Assembly: GCA_016844625.1 (NCBI GenBank)
Contig: JAERMN010000054.1
Coordinates: 1 to 19,644 of the forward strand
From: Deltaproteobacteria bacterium
GTDB taxonomy: Bacteria > Desulfobacterota > Binatia > UBA9968
DNA: 19,644 nucleotides
Direction: 5' to 3'
A program made the position numbers and the translations under genes. This document shows, one piece after another, positions 1-7,367 of the stretch. Each line of letters starts with the position of its first letter. Within the stretch, counting starts at the first letter, position 1. The notes under the pieces were generated by a model, which ran no database searches, was not told the origin of the DNA, and saw only the letters and a list, made by a program, of their open reading frames with translations.

Positions 1-135
1 TGGCTAGAACTGCTGCACTACGGCGAATACATTGACAAGCAGAGCTTTCAATCAATCGGTGTCGATAGCGAAGAGCTGATAAAGCTACTAATCGCGATCG
101 TGAAAACCTCTAAACGGTCAAAACGCTCCGACTAA
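1..135 (+). CDS. Four-helix-bundle protein (23S rRNA intervening-sequence type), C-terminal end
   Basis: The reading frame is open from base 1 and ends at TAA 133-135, giving the last 44 residues of a protein that begins outside the window. The fragment starts WLELLHYGEYID and continues with SEELIKLLIAIVKTSKR, which matches the closing helix of the small (about 120 residue) four-helix-bundle family found in 23S rRNA intervening sequences and, as stand-alone genes, in many environmental bacteria. The family forms ring-like pentamers in known structures; its cellular role is not settled. The basic tail KTSKRSKRSD runs directly into the TATCCATT-rich repeat that follows. The identification rests on this C-terminal motif only, because the N-terminal helices are missing. 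Confidence 0.7.
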   Translation, partial: WLELLHYGEYIDKQSFQSIGVDSEELIKLLIAIVKTSKRSKRSD

Positions 136-171
136 TTATCCATTCTCAATTATCCATTATCCATTTCTCGT
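136..171 (+). repeat. Short TATCCATT-type direct repeats
   Basis: Three near-copies of ATTATCCATT (variants with TCTC between them) fill the 37-bp gap between the four-helix-bundle gene and the UbiD gene. The repeat occupies the place where a ribosome binding site for the UbiD gene would lie, and no purine-rich Shine-Dalgarno sequence is visible there. AT-rich repeats of this flavour often sit beside four-helix-bundle genes in environmental genomes (recollection, not checked). Confidence 0.5.
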
Positions 172-172
172 T

Positions 173-1618
173 ATGGCAAAGTCTCTGCGATCTTTCCTCG
201 ACGACATGCGCCGGATTTATCCGAGTGAGGTCGTTACCGTCACTAAGCCCGTCAACCCGCTTACCTACGACATCACCGCCATCGTCAAGCAGCTCGGCGT
301 TCTAAAAAAATTCCCCATATTGATTTTCGACAATCCGCTCAATGCGCATGGTCAATCAACCGACATGAAGGTCGTCATGAGCGCGGAGAACTCGCAGAAA
401 AAGATTCAAGTCGCGCTGGCATTGCCGGCGAATATGGATCGGGCCGAGATGGCGCGCGAGTGTCTGCGCCGCGAGGCGGGCAGGATCGGCCCGGTGATCG
501 TCAGCAAAGCCGCCGCGCCGGTCAAAGAGGTTGTCCGCACCGGCGAACGGGTCGATCTTTATGAGCTGCCTTTGCTCAAGCACCACGAGATGGACGGCGG
601 GCCCTATGTCGACATGTCGAGCGTTGCCAAAGATCGGAATAGCGGTGTTTACAATTGCTCTTATCACCGGATGGAAGTGAAGGACCGCTACCACACTGGG
701 TTTCTGATGACCCTGCAACATATGTGGCGCATCTTTCGCGGCTACGAAGAAGCCGGCGAAGAGTGTCCGGTGGCGACTGTGATCGGCCATCATCCAGCCT
801 ATCAGATGGGCGCTTGTTACGGCGGGCCGTTCGAGATCAGCGAGTACGACATTATCGGCGGTTATATGCAGGAGCCGCTGCGCCTCACACCATCGGAGAC
901 GTGGGGCGAGCGCTTGCTTGTGCCCGCCGACGCGGAGATCGTCATCGAAGGCGCACTACTGCCGGGAAAAAGAATGGTTGAAGGGCCGTTCGGCGAAGTG
1001 AACGGCTATTTGGGCGTGCAGGGCTATCAGCAGTCGGCGCATTACGAAGTGCGCGCAATCACGCGTCGGCAGGGCGCGCTGCATACTTCGATTCTCACCC
1101 CCGAAGGCGACAAGCCGTGGATGGATTTGGCGCGGGAAGGCGCCTATCTACGCCGTTGCCGCGAGGCGGTGCCGAGTGTGTTGGCGGTTTGTGCCAGTGG
1201 GCGGCACGCGCTGCTCAATGTTTTTATTTCGATGAAGAAACTTTCCGAAGGCGATCCCGGCCGGGCCGCCGCGGCAGTGATGACTTGGGATTGGTGTAAG
1301 CACGTTTTCGTCTTCGATGAAGATATTAACGTCTACGATCCGACGGAAATTCTCTGGGCCGTCGCAACCAGAGTGCAACCGCACCGGCAAGTTTCGATCA
1401 TTAACGAAATCATGCGCGGCAGCTTGATCGACCCTTCGATGGTCGACGCGCGTAAAACTTCGGTGATGATCGTCGACGCCACCAAGCCGCTCGACCGGCC
1501 ATTCTCGCCGGTGTCGAAATGTCCCGACGAAGCGCTGGCGCGGATTCACTTACAAGACTTCGTGCCAGGCGAGATTTTGCAGCATATACCCATCGACCGG
1601 ACCACCTACTGGGCGTGA
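173..1618 (+). CDS. UbiD family decarboxylase
   Basis: A 481-residue UbiD-family (de)carboxylase. The family uses prenylated FMN plus a divalent metal and K+ to add or remove CO2 at unsaturated or aromatic carbons. The sequence runs full length for the family (about 450-500). Residues that fit the prFMN/metal site are visible: N161 and R166 in YNCSYHR, H183 in TLQHMW, E259 in AEIVIEG, and the acidic pair E270/E274 in EGPFGE. The N-terminal part (1-110) is the usual alpha/beta domain. The start ATG follows a repeat and has no clear Shine-Dalgarno sequence, but MAKSLRSFLDDM is a typical UbiD N-terminus. No UbiX prenyltransferase is in the window, so the cofactor must be made elsewhere. It is likely a catabolic paralogue, not ubiquinone-pathway UbiD, given the hydantoinase genes downstream. 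Substrate unknown. Confidence 0.93.
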   Translation: MAKSLRSFLDDMRRIYPSEVVTVTKPVNPLTYDITAIVKQLGVLKKFPILIFDNPLNAHGQSTDMKVVMSAENSQKKIQVALALPANMDRAEMARECLRREAGRIGPVIVSKAAAPVKEVVRTGERVDLYELPLLKHHEMDGGPYVDMSSVAKDRNSGVYNCSYHRMEVKDRYHTGFLMTLQHMWRIFRGYEEAGEECPVATVIGHHPAYQMGACYGGPFEISEYDIIGGYMQEPLRLTPSETWGERLLVPADAEIVIEGALLPGKRMVEGPFGEVNGYLGVQGYQQSAHYEVRAITRRQGALHTSILTPEGDKPWMDLAREGAYLRRCREAVPSVLAVCASGRHALLNVFISMKKLSEGDPGRAAAAVMTWDWCKHVFVFDEDINVYDPTEILWAVATRVQPHRQVSIINEIMRGSLIDPSMVDARKTSVMIVDATKPLDRPFSPVSKCPDEALARIHLQDFVPGEILQHIPIDRTTYWA

Positions 1619-1630
1619 CCCAACCAAGTT

Positions 1631-1821
1631 AACTCGTTCAAGCCGTTCAAAAAGTTCAAATCGTTCAAGCCGTTTCGGAAACTCGGTGCGGCGGCGCTGA
1701 TTTGCCTAGCTACTGATTTGCCCGGTACTGATGAGTTCTTGTTTTGCTGTTTTCCGGCCGGAACGTTGCTATCCGAAAACGATTTGAACGGCTTGAACGT
1801 TTTGAACTATTTGAACGAGTC
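1631..1821. repeat. Inverted array of 9-bp GTTCAANNN repeats
   Basis: The left arm (1631-1679) holds four units of GTTCAANNN at 9-bp spacing. The right arm (1772-1821) holds the same units in reverse complement (TTGAAC). Each arm ends at the loop side with a TTTCGGA/TCCGAAAA motif and at the outer side with ACTCGTT/AACGAGT, so the whole can fold into a long imperfect hairpin. The roughly 92-bp loop contains three spaced CTGAT motifs, two of them CTGATTTGCC. This fills most of the 260-bp gap between the UbiD and hydantoinase A genes. It looks like a non-coding interspersed repeat, not a CRISPR: the units are contiguous, with no spacers. Confidence 0.75.
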
Positions 1822-1878
1822 CGTGCCCATTTATTAAATCCTATGCTATTAACCAGGGCAGAAAGGTGATTAGAGGTC

Positions 1879-3945
1879 ATGTCACGTTACAGAGTGGGTA
1901 TCGACATCGGCGGGACGTTTACCGATTTTTCCGTGCTCGATGAGCAGAGTGGGGAAGTTTTCAATTCCAAAGTGCTGAGCACGCCGGCGGATCTGGCCGA
2001 AGGCGTGATGACGGCACTCGATGAGTTTTTCGGCAACGGCCGCGCACCCGAAGATGTTGCATTTCTCTTCCATGCGACGACGGTGGCGACCAATGCGCTG
2101 GTCGAGCGCAAAGGGGCGAAGACTTGGCTGCTGATCAGCGAAGGTTTCACCGGCGTTTACGAGACGCCGGAGCTCGGCGAAACCCGCAGTGCGACCTACG
2201 ATTATCTTTCCTATCCTAAACCGCCGATGTTAGTGCGCCAGCGGCAAACGATTCAGATTCCCGAACGGGTCGATTTTCGCGGCAACGTGCTTAGGGCGCT
2301 CGACGAAGATGAAACGCGGCGCCGGCTTCTGCGTCTAAAAGGCAGCGGCGTCGAGTCGGTGGCGGTGTGTCTGTTGTTTTCGTTTATGAATCCGGCGCAC
2401 GAGCGGCGCTTGCGCGACCTGGTCGCTGAAGTTGTGCCCGAAGTGCAGGTGTATTTGTCCTGCGAGACATTGCCGCAGATTCGCGAGTATCCGCGCCTTA
2501 CCACGACGGTGGTCAACGCCTACGTTGCGCCGGTGGTGAACCGCTACATTCACCGCTTGCAAGAAGCGCTCAAATCGCGGCGTATCACCAAGCCGCTCTA
2601 CATCATGCAGTCCAACGGCGGCAGCCTGACCGGTGGCGCGCTGGCCAAGATTCCCGTGTGTATGATCGAGTCCGGACCGGCAGCGGGTGTGCTCGGCGCG
2701 GCCCATATCGGGCGCATGACGGATCAGCTGAAAGTGATTTCGTTCGATATGGGCGGCACGACGGCCAAGGCGGGTATCGTTCAGGACGGCGAGCCGCGCA
2801 TCGTGCCGCGCTTTCAAGCCGGCGATTGGTTGATCTCGACGCCTTCTCTCGACCTTGTGGAAATCGGCGCCGGCGGCGGTAGCATTGCTTGGATCGATAA
2901 GAGCGGTCTTCTCAAAGTCGGACCGCAAAGCGCCGGCGCCGATCCTGGTCCGGCCTGTTATCCCAACGGCGGTTTGTTGCCGACGGTCACGGATGCCGAT
3001 GTCACGCTCGGTTGGCTCAATCCGGAATTTTTTGTCGGTGGCAAATTCCGCCTCGATCCCGCCGCGGCGGTGCAAGCGATCAAGACGCATATCGCCGAGC
3101 CGCTGAACCTGGCAACCATCGAGGCGGCAAACGGTATCATTAAAATCGTCAGCTCGGGCATGGTAGAGGCGCTCAGGTTGGTCACGGTCTCGCGCGGCGA
3201 AGACCCGCGCGAATATATTCTCGTCGCCTTCGGCGGCGCCGGACCGGTGCACGCGGCCTTGCTTGCCCAGGAACTAAAAATCCCCCGCGTCTTGATCCCG
3301 GCTTCGCCGGGGGTGCACTCGGCGATGGGCTTGCTGGTTTCCGATCTGAAGCGCGATTATATTCAAACTCATTTCGCCGATCTGAAATTCGTCGACGTTG
3401 ACGAGATCGCGAGACGCTTTGAGACGATGGAAGCGACGGCTGAGCAGGAATTTAAGTCGCAAGGAATTTTGCCTGAACAGATTGTCCACGTGCGTGCCAT
3501 CGATCTGCGCTATAGCATTCAAAAATATGAGCTGCCAGTGCCAGTGGCGCGCTCAGGATTGACGCCGGACGCGATTGCCGCGTGGCGCAGAGCGTTCGAT
3601 GAGATCCACGAAAAGCATTTCGGCTCGCGCGCCGAAGATCAAAAAGTTGAACTGGTCAATTACCGCCTCACGACTAAAGTGATCCTGCCCAAACCTGCGA
3701 TAACTCAATTGCCGTCGCAAGGAACGAGCTGTGATCAGGCGATCAAAACACGGCGCCGGGCTTATTTCGACGGTTGGCATGACACGCCGATCTACGATCG
3801 TGACAATCTCCGGTCGGGCAATCGTCTGACCGGTCCGGCGATCATCGAACAAATGGACTCGACCACGGTGGTGCATCCGGGCCAAGAGGCCGCGATCGAC
3901 CGCTTCGGTAATATCATAGTCGAGATTAACGGAGCGCGATCATGA
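1879..3945 (+). CDS. hyuA: Hydantoinase/oxoprolinase family protein, subunit A
   Basis: A 688-residue HyuA-type subunit. The family comprises ATP-dependent N-methylhydantoinases, 5-oxoprolinases and the acetone/acetophenone carboxylases; the A subunit carries the actin-like ATPase fold. Two phosphate-binding signatures are seen: GIDIGGTFTD near residues 7-16 (Hydantoinase_A N-terminal domain) and FDMGGTTAK near 289-297 (main Hydantoinase_A domain). ESGPAAGVLGAA and FGGAGPVHA are also characteristic. The start is supported by GAAAGGTGA (1861-1869) and GAGG (1873-1876) upstream and by the MSRYRVGIDIGGT N-terminus. The stop overlaps the start of the B subunit by 4 bases, so the two are translationally coupled. 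A weak TTGAAC / TTAAAT promoter pair (1811-1816, 1834-1839) ends in the repeat upstream. Substrate (hydantoin, oxoproline or a ketone) cannot be decided from sequence. Confidence 0.92.
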   Translation: MSRYRVGIDIGGTFTDFSVLDEQSGEVFNSKVLSTPADLAEGVMTALDEFFGNGRAPEDVAFLFHATTVATNALVERKGAKTWLLISEGFTGVYETPELGETRSATYDYLSYPKPPMLVRQRQTIQIPERVDFRGNVLRALDEDETRRRLLRLKGSGVESVAVCLLFSFMNPAHERRLRDLVAEVVPEVQVYLSCETLPQIREYPRLTTTVVNAYVAPVVNRYIHRLQEALKSRRITKPLYIMQSNGGSLTGGALAKIPVCMIESGPAAGVLGAAHIGRMTDQLKVISFDMGGTTAKAGIVQDGEPRIVPRFQAGDWLISTPSLDLVEIGAGGGSIAWIDKSGLLKVGPQSAGADPGPACYPNGGLLPTVTDADVTLGWLNPEFFVGGKFRLDPAAAVQAIKTHIAEPLNLATIEAANGIIKIVSSGMVEALRLVTVSRGEDPREYILVAFGGAGPVHAALLAQELKIPRVLIPASPGVHSAMGLLVSDLKRDYIQTHFADLKFVDVDEIARRFETMEATAEQEFKSQGILPEQIVHVRAIDLRYSIQKYELPVPVARSGLTPDAIAAWRRAFDEIHEKHFGSRAEDQKVELVNYRLTTKVILPKPAITQLPSQGTSCDQAIKTRRRAYFDGWHDTPIYDRDNLRSGNRLTGPAIIEQMDSTTVVHPGQEAAIDRFGNIIVEINGARS

Positions 3946-5621
3946 CGGCCAAGCTCGATCCGATCACCCTGGAACTGATTCATTCCAAATTGACGAGCAT
4001 CATCGAAGAGATGCGCATTGTGCTATTTCATAGCGGCTACTCCACCGTGCTGCGCGAATCGGAGGATGGCAGCGCGGGTTTGTTGGACGCGCAGTTGCGC
4101 ACGGTGGCGGTTTCAAAGAAGCTGCCGCTTCACTTCGGCTCGTTCGCTGCGGTCAGCGATCACCTGGCGGAATACTACAAGAACGATGATCTTGAAGACG
4201 GCGACGTGATCGTATTCAACCATCCTTACGCCGGCAACGTCACTCATCCTAACGATACCGTGGTGCTGATGCCGGTTTTTTTTCAAGAACAGCTCGTCGC
4301 GTTCACCGCCACGCTGGCGCATAAGGCCGACTTGGGCGGACCTCGAGCGGCCCATGTGGCGCAGGATATCTGGGAAGAGGGGTTGGTGATTCCGCCGACC
4401 AAGCTTTATTCGCGCGGCAAGATCAATCCGGAGATTGAGCGATTTATCGCCGCTAACAGCCGTATTCCAGTCGAAACGCTAGGCGATTTACGCGGACAAG
4501 TGGCCGCTTGCCGTGTCGGCGCCGAGCGCATGCGAGATCTGTGCGGCCGTTTCGGCGTAGCAACCGTGCGCGATGGTTCGGGCGAACTCATGGCGCGCGT
4601 CGCTGGACAATTACGCGATGCACTCGACGCCATGCCCGACGGCACCCACGAGGCCGAAGGCTTCCTCGATCACGATGGCATCGGTTATGAGCGTCAACGT
4701 CGGGTTCATGTCGTGGTGACGAAGAAGGTCAACGTCACCTCGGCATTGATCAAGAACACCTGCTACTTCGGATTGATGGCGATGACCGACGCGAGCTTGC
4801 CCTTCAATCACGGCTTCGTCGACGTGGTCAAGACAAAATTCAAAGAGGGCACGGTCGTCTGCCCGCGCCCGGGCGCGCCGGTGTCTTACTACGTGCCGTT
4901 GGCCTATCTAACTGCCGACGTGGTGCTTCATGCGCTCGGCAAATTCAATCCAGAACGTGCGGTCGGTTCGTCCGGTGGCGGCGGCGGGGTGCGCATCGCC
5001 AGCTCCGGCGGCAAAGGCGGCAAGCCGTGGGTGTTCATGGAACTCCTCGACACCGCGCTCGGCGCGACCAGCATCCAAGACGGCATTTCTTTGATTCACG
5101 GCACGCTTGGTGTCGGCCAGTTTCGTCCCGGGCCGATTGAAATTCATGAGACTGAATTTCCCCTGCGCGTGACGCGCTTCGACGTTCGCACCGATTCCGG
5201 CGGGCCGGGGAAATTTCGCGGCGGCTTGGGCTGTACGCGCGAATACCAACTGCTCGATGATGCCGCCGTGCGCGTGCGCGGTAAGGGTGACATGCGCAGC
5301 AAATGTCCACCCTGGGGCGTGCTCGGCGGCATGCCGGCGCGCACCGGATTCTATGCCATCAACGGCGCAGAGCTTTCCGAGACAGTGCGCGAAGCCGCGC
5401 TTAACCCGGGGGATACCGTACAGGTCAACATGAACGCCGGCGGCGGCTACGGTGATCCCCTGGAGAGAGATCCTGAGTTGGTGCTGGGCGATGTCCTCGA
5501 TGGCTATGTATCGATCGCCGGCGCTCGGGAAGATTACGCGGTTGTTATCGAACCGAATGCTCTGACCATCGATTGGGTGGCGACGGCTGAGCTGCGCAAG
5601 AATCGAAAGCTAGGAGAATAG
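3942..5621 (+). CDS. hyuB: Hydantoinase/oxoprolinase family protein, subunit B
   Basis: A 559-residue HyuB-type subunit that pairs with the A subunit immediately upstream. The start ATG overlaps the A-subunit stop (ATGA), with GGAG at 3931-3934 as ribosome binding site. Family features in order: LDPITLELI at the N-terminus, LPLHFGS near residue 62, GDVIVFNHPYAG followed by THPND (the usual form is NDPYxGGTHLPD), HKADLGG near 129, EGLVIPPTKL near 149, and GGLGCTREYQL plus NAGGGYGDPLERD in the C-terminal half. In the family the B subunit supplies the part of the active site that opens or carboxylates the substrate. The departure from the usual THLPD motif suggests a divergent subgroup. Most probably it acts in the cytoplasm as an A/B complex. 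Confidence 0.92.
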   Translation: MTAKLDPITLELIHSKLTSIIEEMRIVLFHSGYSTVLRESEDGSAGLLDAQLRTVAVSKKLPLHFGSFAAVSDHLAEYYKNDDLEDGDVIVFNHPYAGNVTHPNDTVVLMPVFFQEQLVAFTATLAHKADLGGPRAAHVAQDIWEEGLVIPPTKLYSRGKINPEIERFIAANSRIPVETLGDLRGQVAACRVGAERMRDLCGRFGVATVRDGSGELMARVAGQLRDALDAMPDGTHEAEGFLDHDGIGYERQRRVHVVVTKKVNVTSALIKNTCYFGLMAMTDASLPFNHGFVDVVKTKFKEGTVVCPRPGAPVSYYVPLAYLTADVVLHALGKFNPERAVGSSGGGGGVRIASSGGKGGKPWVFMELLDTALGATSIQDGISLIHGTLGVGQFRPGPIEIHETEFPLRVTRFDVRTDSGGPGKFRGGLGCTREYQLLDDAAVRVRGKGDMRSKCPPWGVLGGMPARTGFYAINGAELSETVREAALNPGDTVQVNMNAGGGYGDPLERDPELVLGDVLDGYVSIAGAREDYAVVIEPNALTIDWVATAELRKNRKLGE

Positions 5622-5640
5622 TGTTCGGTTGCTTGATCAG

Positions 5641-5692
5641 CGATCGCGCTGTCACCCCGTGATCTCCGACGATCACGAGTGTCAACGCGACG
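5641..5692 (+). other. Imperfect hairpin after hyuB
   Basis: GTGATC (5659-5664) and GATCAC (5671-5676) form a 6-bp stem with a 6-base loop, flanked by a weaker outer pairing (CGCG at both ends). There is no T-tract, so I do not call it a terminator. It lies in the 98-bp gap between the hydantoinase B gene and the next gene. Confidence 0.3.
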
Positions 5693-5719
5693 TCGATTCG
5701 TTAAATTGAGACGCTCGAA

Positions 5720-6238
5720 ATGATCCCAGGCCTCGGAAAGAAAACGGCGATTGAGGAGAGCGCCTGGAAGATCGAGTTGCGCCAGCGTTTGCTGAGGCGA
5801 CTTGTCTGGAAATTGCCGCTCATTGCTTTGCTGGTGTCGTTCGCGATCTGGTGGCAGTGGAGTAGGAATTCCGAGCCCCCACCTCCAGCACAAACGCCGG
5901 GCGTCGCCGCAGCGATCGCCGGCACCTGGAGCGGCGAGGTTACCTATTCGTGGGGCGCGAAATATACCGAGCAGTTTTTCCTCCAACCCGAAGGCGACAG
6001 GCTTTTTGGCACGGCGATGTTTCTTCAGTCTAAACGAGGCATCGAGGACGGCAAGATTACCGGCGAGACGATTTCGTTTCAAGCGCAGTTCGAAGAAGTG
6101 AGCGACGGCACGACGCGGACCCGTTGGAACCGCTATGAAGGAAAAGTTAGCGGCACGGGAATTCGCTTAAGAATACTCGACGACAAAGGCAATCCACCGG
6201 TGGAAATCGCGCTTAGCAAAGTTCAGGCAAAACCTTAA
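5720..6238 (+). CDS. Membrane-anchored hypothetical protein
   Basis: A 172-residue protein I do not recognise by name. Residues 1-30 are charged and probably helical and cytoplasmic (IEESAWKIELRQRLLRR). Residues 31-47 form one hydrophobic membrane segment ending in FAIWWQW. A proline-rich linker (PPPPAQTP, 53-60) follows. The remainder (66-172) looks like a small beta-barrel or beta-sandwich: IAGTWSGEVTYS, GDRLFGTAMF and GKITGETISF follow the pattern 'weight of signal, dG.I.G..isF' seen in secreted lipocalin-like domains of unknown function. The positive-inside rule places the C-terminal domain outside the cytoplasm. The ribosome binding site is weak. The stop overlaps by 4 bases the stop of the convergent ETHE1-like gene. 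Membership of the hydantoinase operon is possible but not required. Confidence 0.7.
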   Translation: MIPGLGKKTAIEESAWKIELRQRLLRRLVWKLPLIALLVSFAIWWQWSRNSEPPPPAQTPGVAAAIAGTWSGEVTYSWGAKYTEQFFLQPEGDRLFGTAMFLQSKRGIEDGKITGETISFQAQFEEVSDGTTRTRWNRYEGKVSGTGIRLRILDDKGNPPVEIALSKVQAKP

Positions 6239-6945
6239 ATCCCTTCCCCTGAGCCCCTTTGGCGGTAGATCGGTGTGCGGTTCCATTCGAGGGCCTCTTG
6301 GATCTTGCGCGGCAGGGGAGGTTTGCGCGAGGTCATGAACTGGATGAATTCGTCTCTCGACGCAATCGTCATGCGCGGGTTTTTCTGTTTCTCGTCGCCC
6401 AAGGTCGATACCGCTTCGCGATAATCGTGTCCGGGATAAACCCGAATCTCGTTCGACAATCCTTCAAGCCGTCGCAAACTATCCCACAGACTTTCAGCGC
6501 TGCCACCTGGCAAGTCCGTGCGGCCGCAGCCGCCAATGAGTAAAGTATCGCCAGTGAAGATGCGATCGTCGAACAAGAGGCAGATGGCGTCCTGGGTGTG
6601 GCCCGGTGTATAGAGAACTTTAAGCGAGCATCGGCCGAACTTGATTTCGTCGCCGTCATTCACTTTGACGTCGACATAGGGTGCGTCAGTGGCTCGGTGC
6701 ATGACAACTTGGATGCCGTAACGCTCGCGCATGAGCTTGCAGGCGGAGTTGTGGTCCGCGTGCGTGTGGGTGTCGATGGCGTATAGCAGTTTTGACTTGA
6801 AGAACTCGGCTAGACCGATGTAATCGGTGGCTTTGTCGATCTCCGGGTCGATGACGACGCAGATTTTCTCCTTGGCGCAGCCCAGCACGTAGGACAAGCA
6901 GCCGCTCGAGCGGATTTGTTCGAAGACGATTTCTGAGCCGCTCAT
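6235..6945 (-). CDS. ETHE1-like persulfide dioxygenase (metallo-beta-lactamase fold)
   Basis: A 236-residue metallo-beta-lactamase-fold hydrolase. The metal motif THTHADH (H60, H62, D64, H65) is followed by H116 in TPGHT, D133 in FTGDTLL and H173 in YPGHDY. Beyond the general glyoxalase II signature, GGCGRTDLPGG, VYPGHDY and KNPRMTIASRDEFIQFM closely resemble human ETHE1 and bacterial persulfide dioxygenases. Those enzymes use a single Fe(II) bound by two His and one Asp to oxidise glutathione persulfide to sulfite. The ETHE1 assignment is therefore favoured over hydroxyacylglutathione hydrolase. There is no rhodanese domain or signal peptide, so it should be cytoplasmic. The start ATG has no strong Shine-Dalgarno sequence. 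It is convergent with the upstream + strand gene. Confidence 0.88.
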   Translation of the reverse strand: MSGSEIVFEQIRSSGCLSYVLGCAKEKICVVIDPEIDKATDYIGLAEFFKSKLLYAIDTHTHADHNSACKLMRERYGIQVVMHRATDAPYVDVKVNDGDEIKFGRCSLKVLYTPGHTQDAICLLFDDRIFTGDTLLIGGCGRTDLPGGSAESLWDSLRRLEGLSNEIRVYPGHDYREAVSTLGDEKQKNPRMTIASRDEFIQFMTSRKPPLPRKIQEALEWNRTPIYRQRGSGEGI

Positions 6946-7054
6946 TTGGAATTTAGGTTCTTCAGGCCTTTATGTGGATAATGTGTCACGTTCAGTTTGT
7001 TTTGTTCACCACCAAGAGCCCAGCGCGCCAAAGCCGCAACCCAAGAGAAGAATT

Positions 7055-7086
7055 AGCCGCAAAGAACGCATAGATCGCAAAGAATG
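7055..7086 (+). repeat. CGCAAAG-type repeat, copy 1
   Basis: Degenerate 8-9-bp units (CCGCAAAGAACGC, ATCGCAAAGAA). Related stretches occur at 7136-7167 and 19397-19425, and a fragment (AACCGCAGAGAA) lies at 11601-11612, always outside genes. Confidence 0.55.
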
Positions 7087-7135
7087 ATGCGGCAGAGCGG
7101 GTTTTCTAACCCGCCCTGTTGAGACCCGGAGAATC

Positions 7136-7167
7136 AACCGCAGAAAGCGCAAAAGGCGCAAAAAGGA
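7136..7167 (+). repeat. CGCAAAG-type repeat, copy 2
   Basis: AACCGCAGAAAGCGC followed by AAAAGGCGCAAAAAGG; the same degenerate unit as at 7055-7086. Confidence 0.55.
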
Positions 7168-7178
7168 TATCGATCTTG

Positions 7179-7206
7179 TAGGGGGCGCGATTCATCGCGC
7201 CCCCTA
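7179..7206. repeat. REP-like perfect palindrome
   Basis: TAGGGGGCGCGA (7179-7190) and TCGCGCCCCCTA (7195-7206) are exact reverse complements separated by the loop TTCA. This 12-bp, very GC-rich stem has no T-tract after it. The form GTAGGGG...CCCC resembles interspersed REP elements common in environmental bacteria. A degenerate relative lies after xerD (19353-19377). Confidence 0.75.
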
Positions 7207-7262
7207 TAGTAATTTGAATTTCCGAAAAGTTGCCCAAGCCGAGTAAGTTCATCGCTATAGTC

Positions 7263-7333
7263 ATACGAAAGACACGAAGGTTACAGAAAATTAAAACTCC
7301 GAACTTCGTGCTCTTCGTGTCCTTCGTGGTGAA
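7263..7333. repeat. CACGAAGG-type inverted repeat, copy 1
   Basis: The right arm (7302-7333) is the exact reverse complement, over 32 bases, of 11616-11647 before mutS. The left arm (7263-7283, TACGAAAGACACGAAGG) is an imperfect complement, so the element folds as a hairpin around an AT-rich centre. It ends about 35 bp beyond the stop of the cupin gene and, read on the - strand, could sit at the 3' end of its transcript. Confidence 0.7.
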
Positions 7334-7367
7334 AACATCTTCACAGTAAACCCGGAAGAACCGGAAT

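Larger units (their letters stand above)
6946..7367. other. Gene-free gap made of interspersed repeats
   Basis: This 422-bp stretch between two - strand genes has no credible coding frame. It holds, in order: a CGCAAAG-type repeat, a 7-bp hairpin GCGGGTT-TTCT-AACCCGC (7097-7114), a second CGCAAAG-type repeat, a perfect 12-bp REP-like palindrome, and a CACGAAGG-type inverted repeat. Each is listed separately. Four repeat families in one gap suggests that it tolerates insertions. Confidence 0.7.

Noticed and set aside
1631..1821. Possible CRISPR array
   Set aside because: The units are 9 bp and contiguous, with no spacers of even length and no cas genes nearby.
2335..3252. 305-residue open frame on the - strand inside hydantoinase A
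   Set aside because: It lies wholly within a gene with clear family motifs and its translation is rich in Arg/His/Asp of the kind produced by the reverse strand of GC-rich genes. No domain is recognisable.
5534..6082. 182-residue - strand frame across the end of hydantoinase B and the small membrane protein
   Set aside because: It spans two + strand genes, has no recognisable domain, and the + strand genes have better starts and hydrophobicity patterns.
7097..7114. GCGGGTT-TTCT-AACCCGC hairpin as a terminator
   Set aside because: It is not followed by a T-tract on either strand and lies amid interspersed repeats, over 150 bp from the nearest gene end or start.
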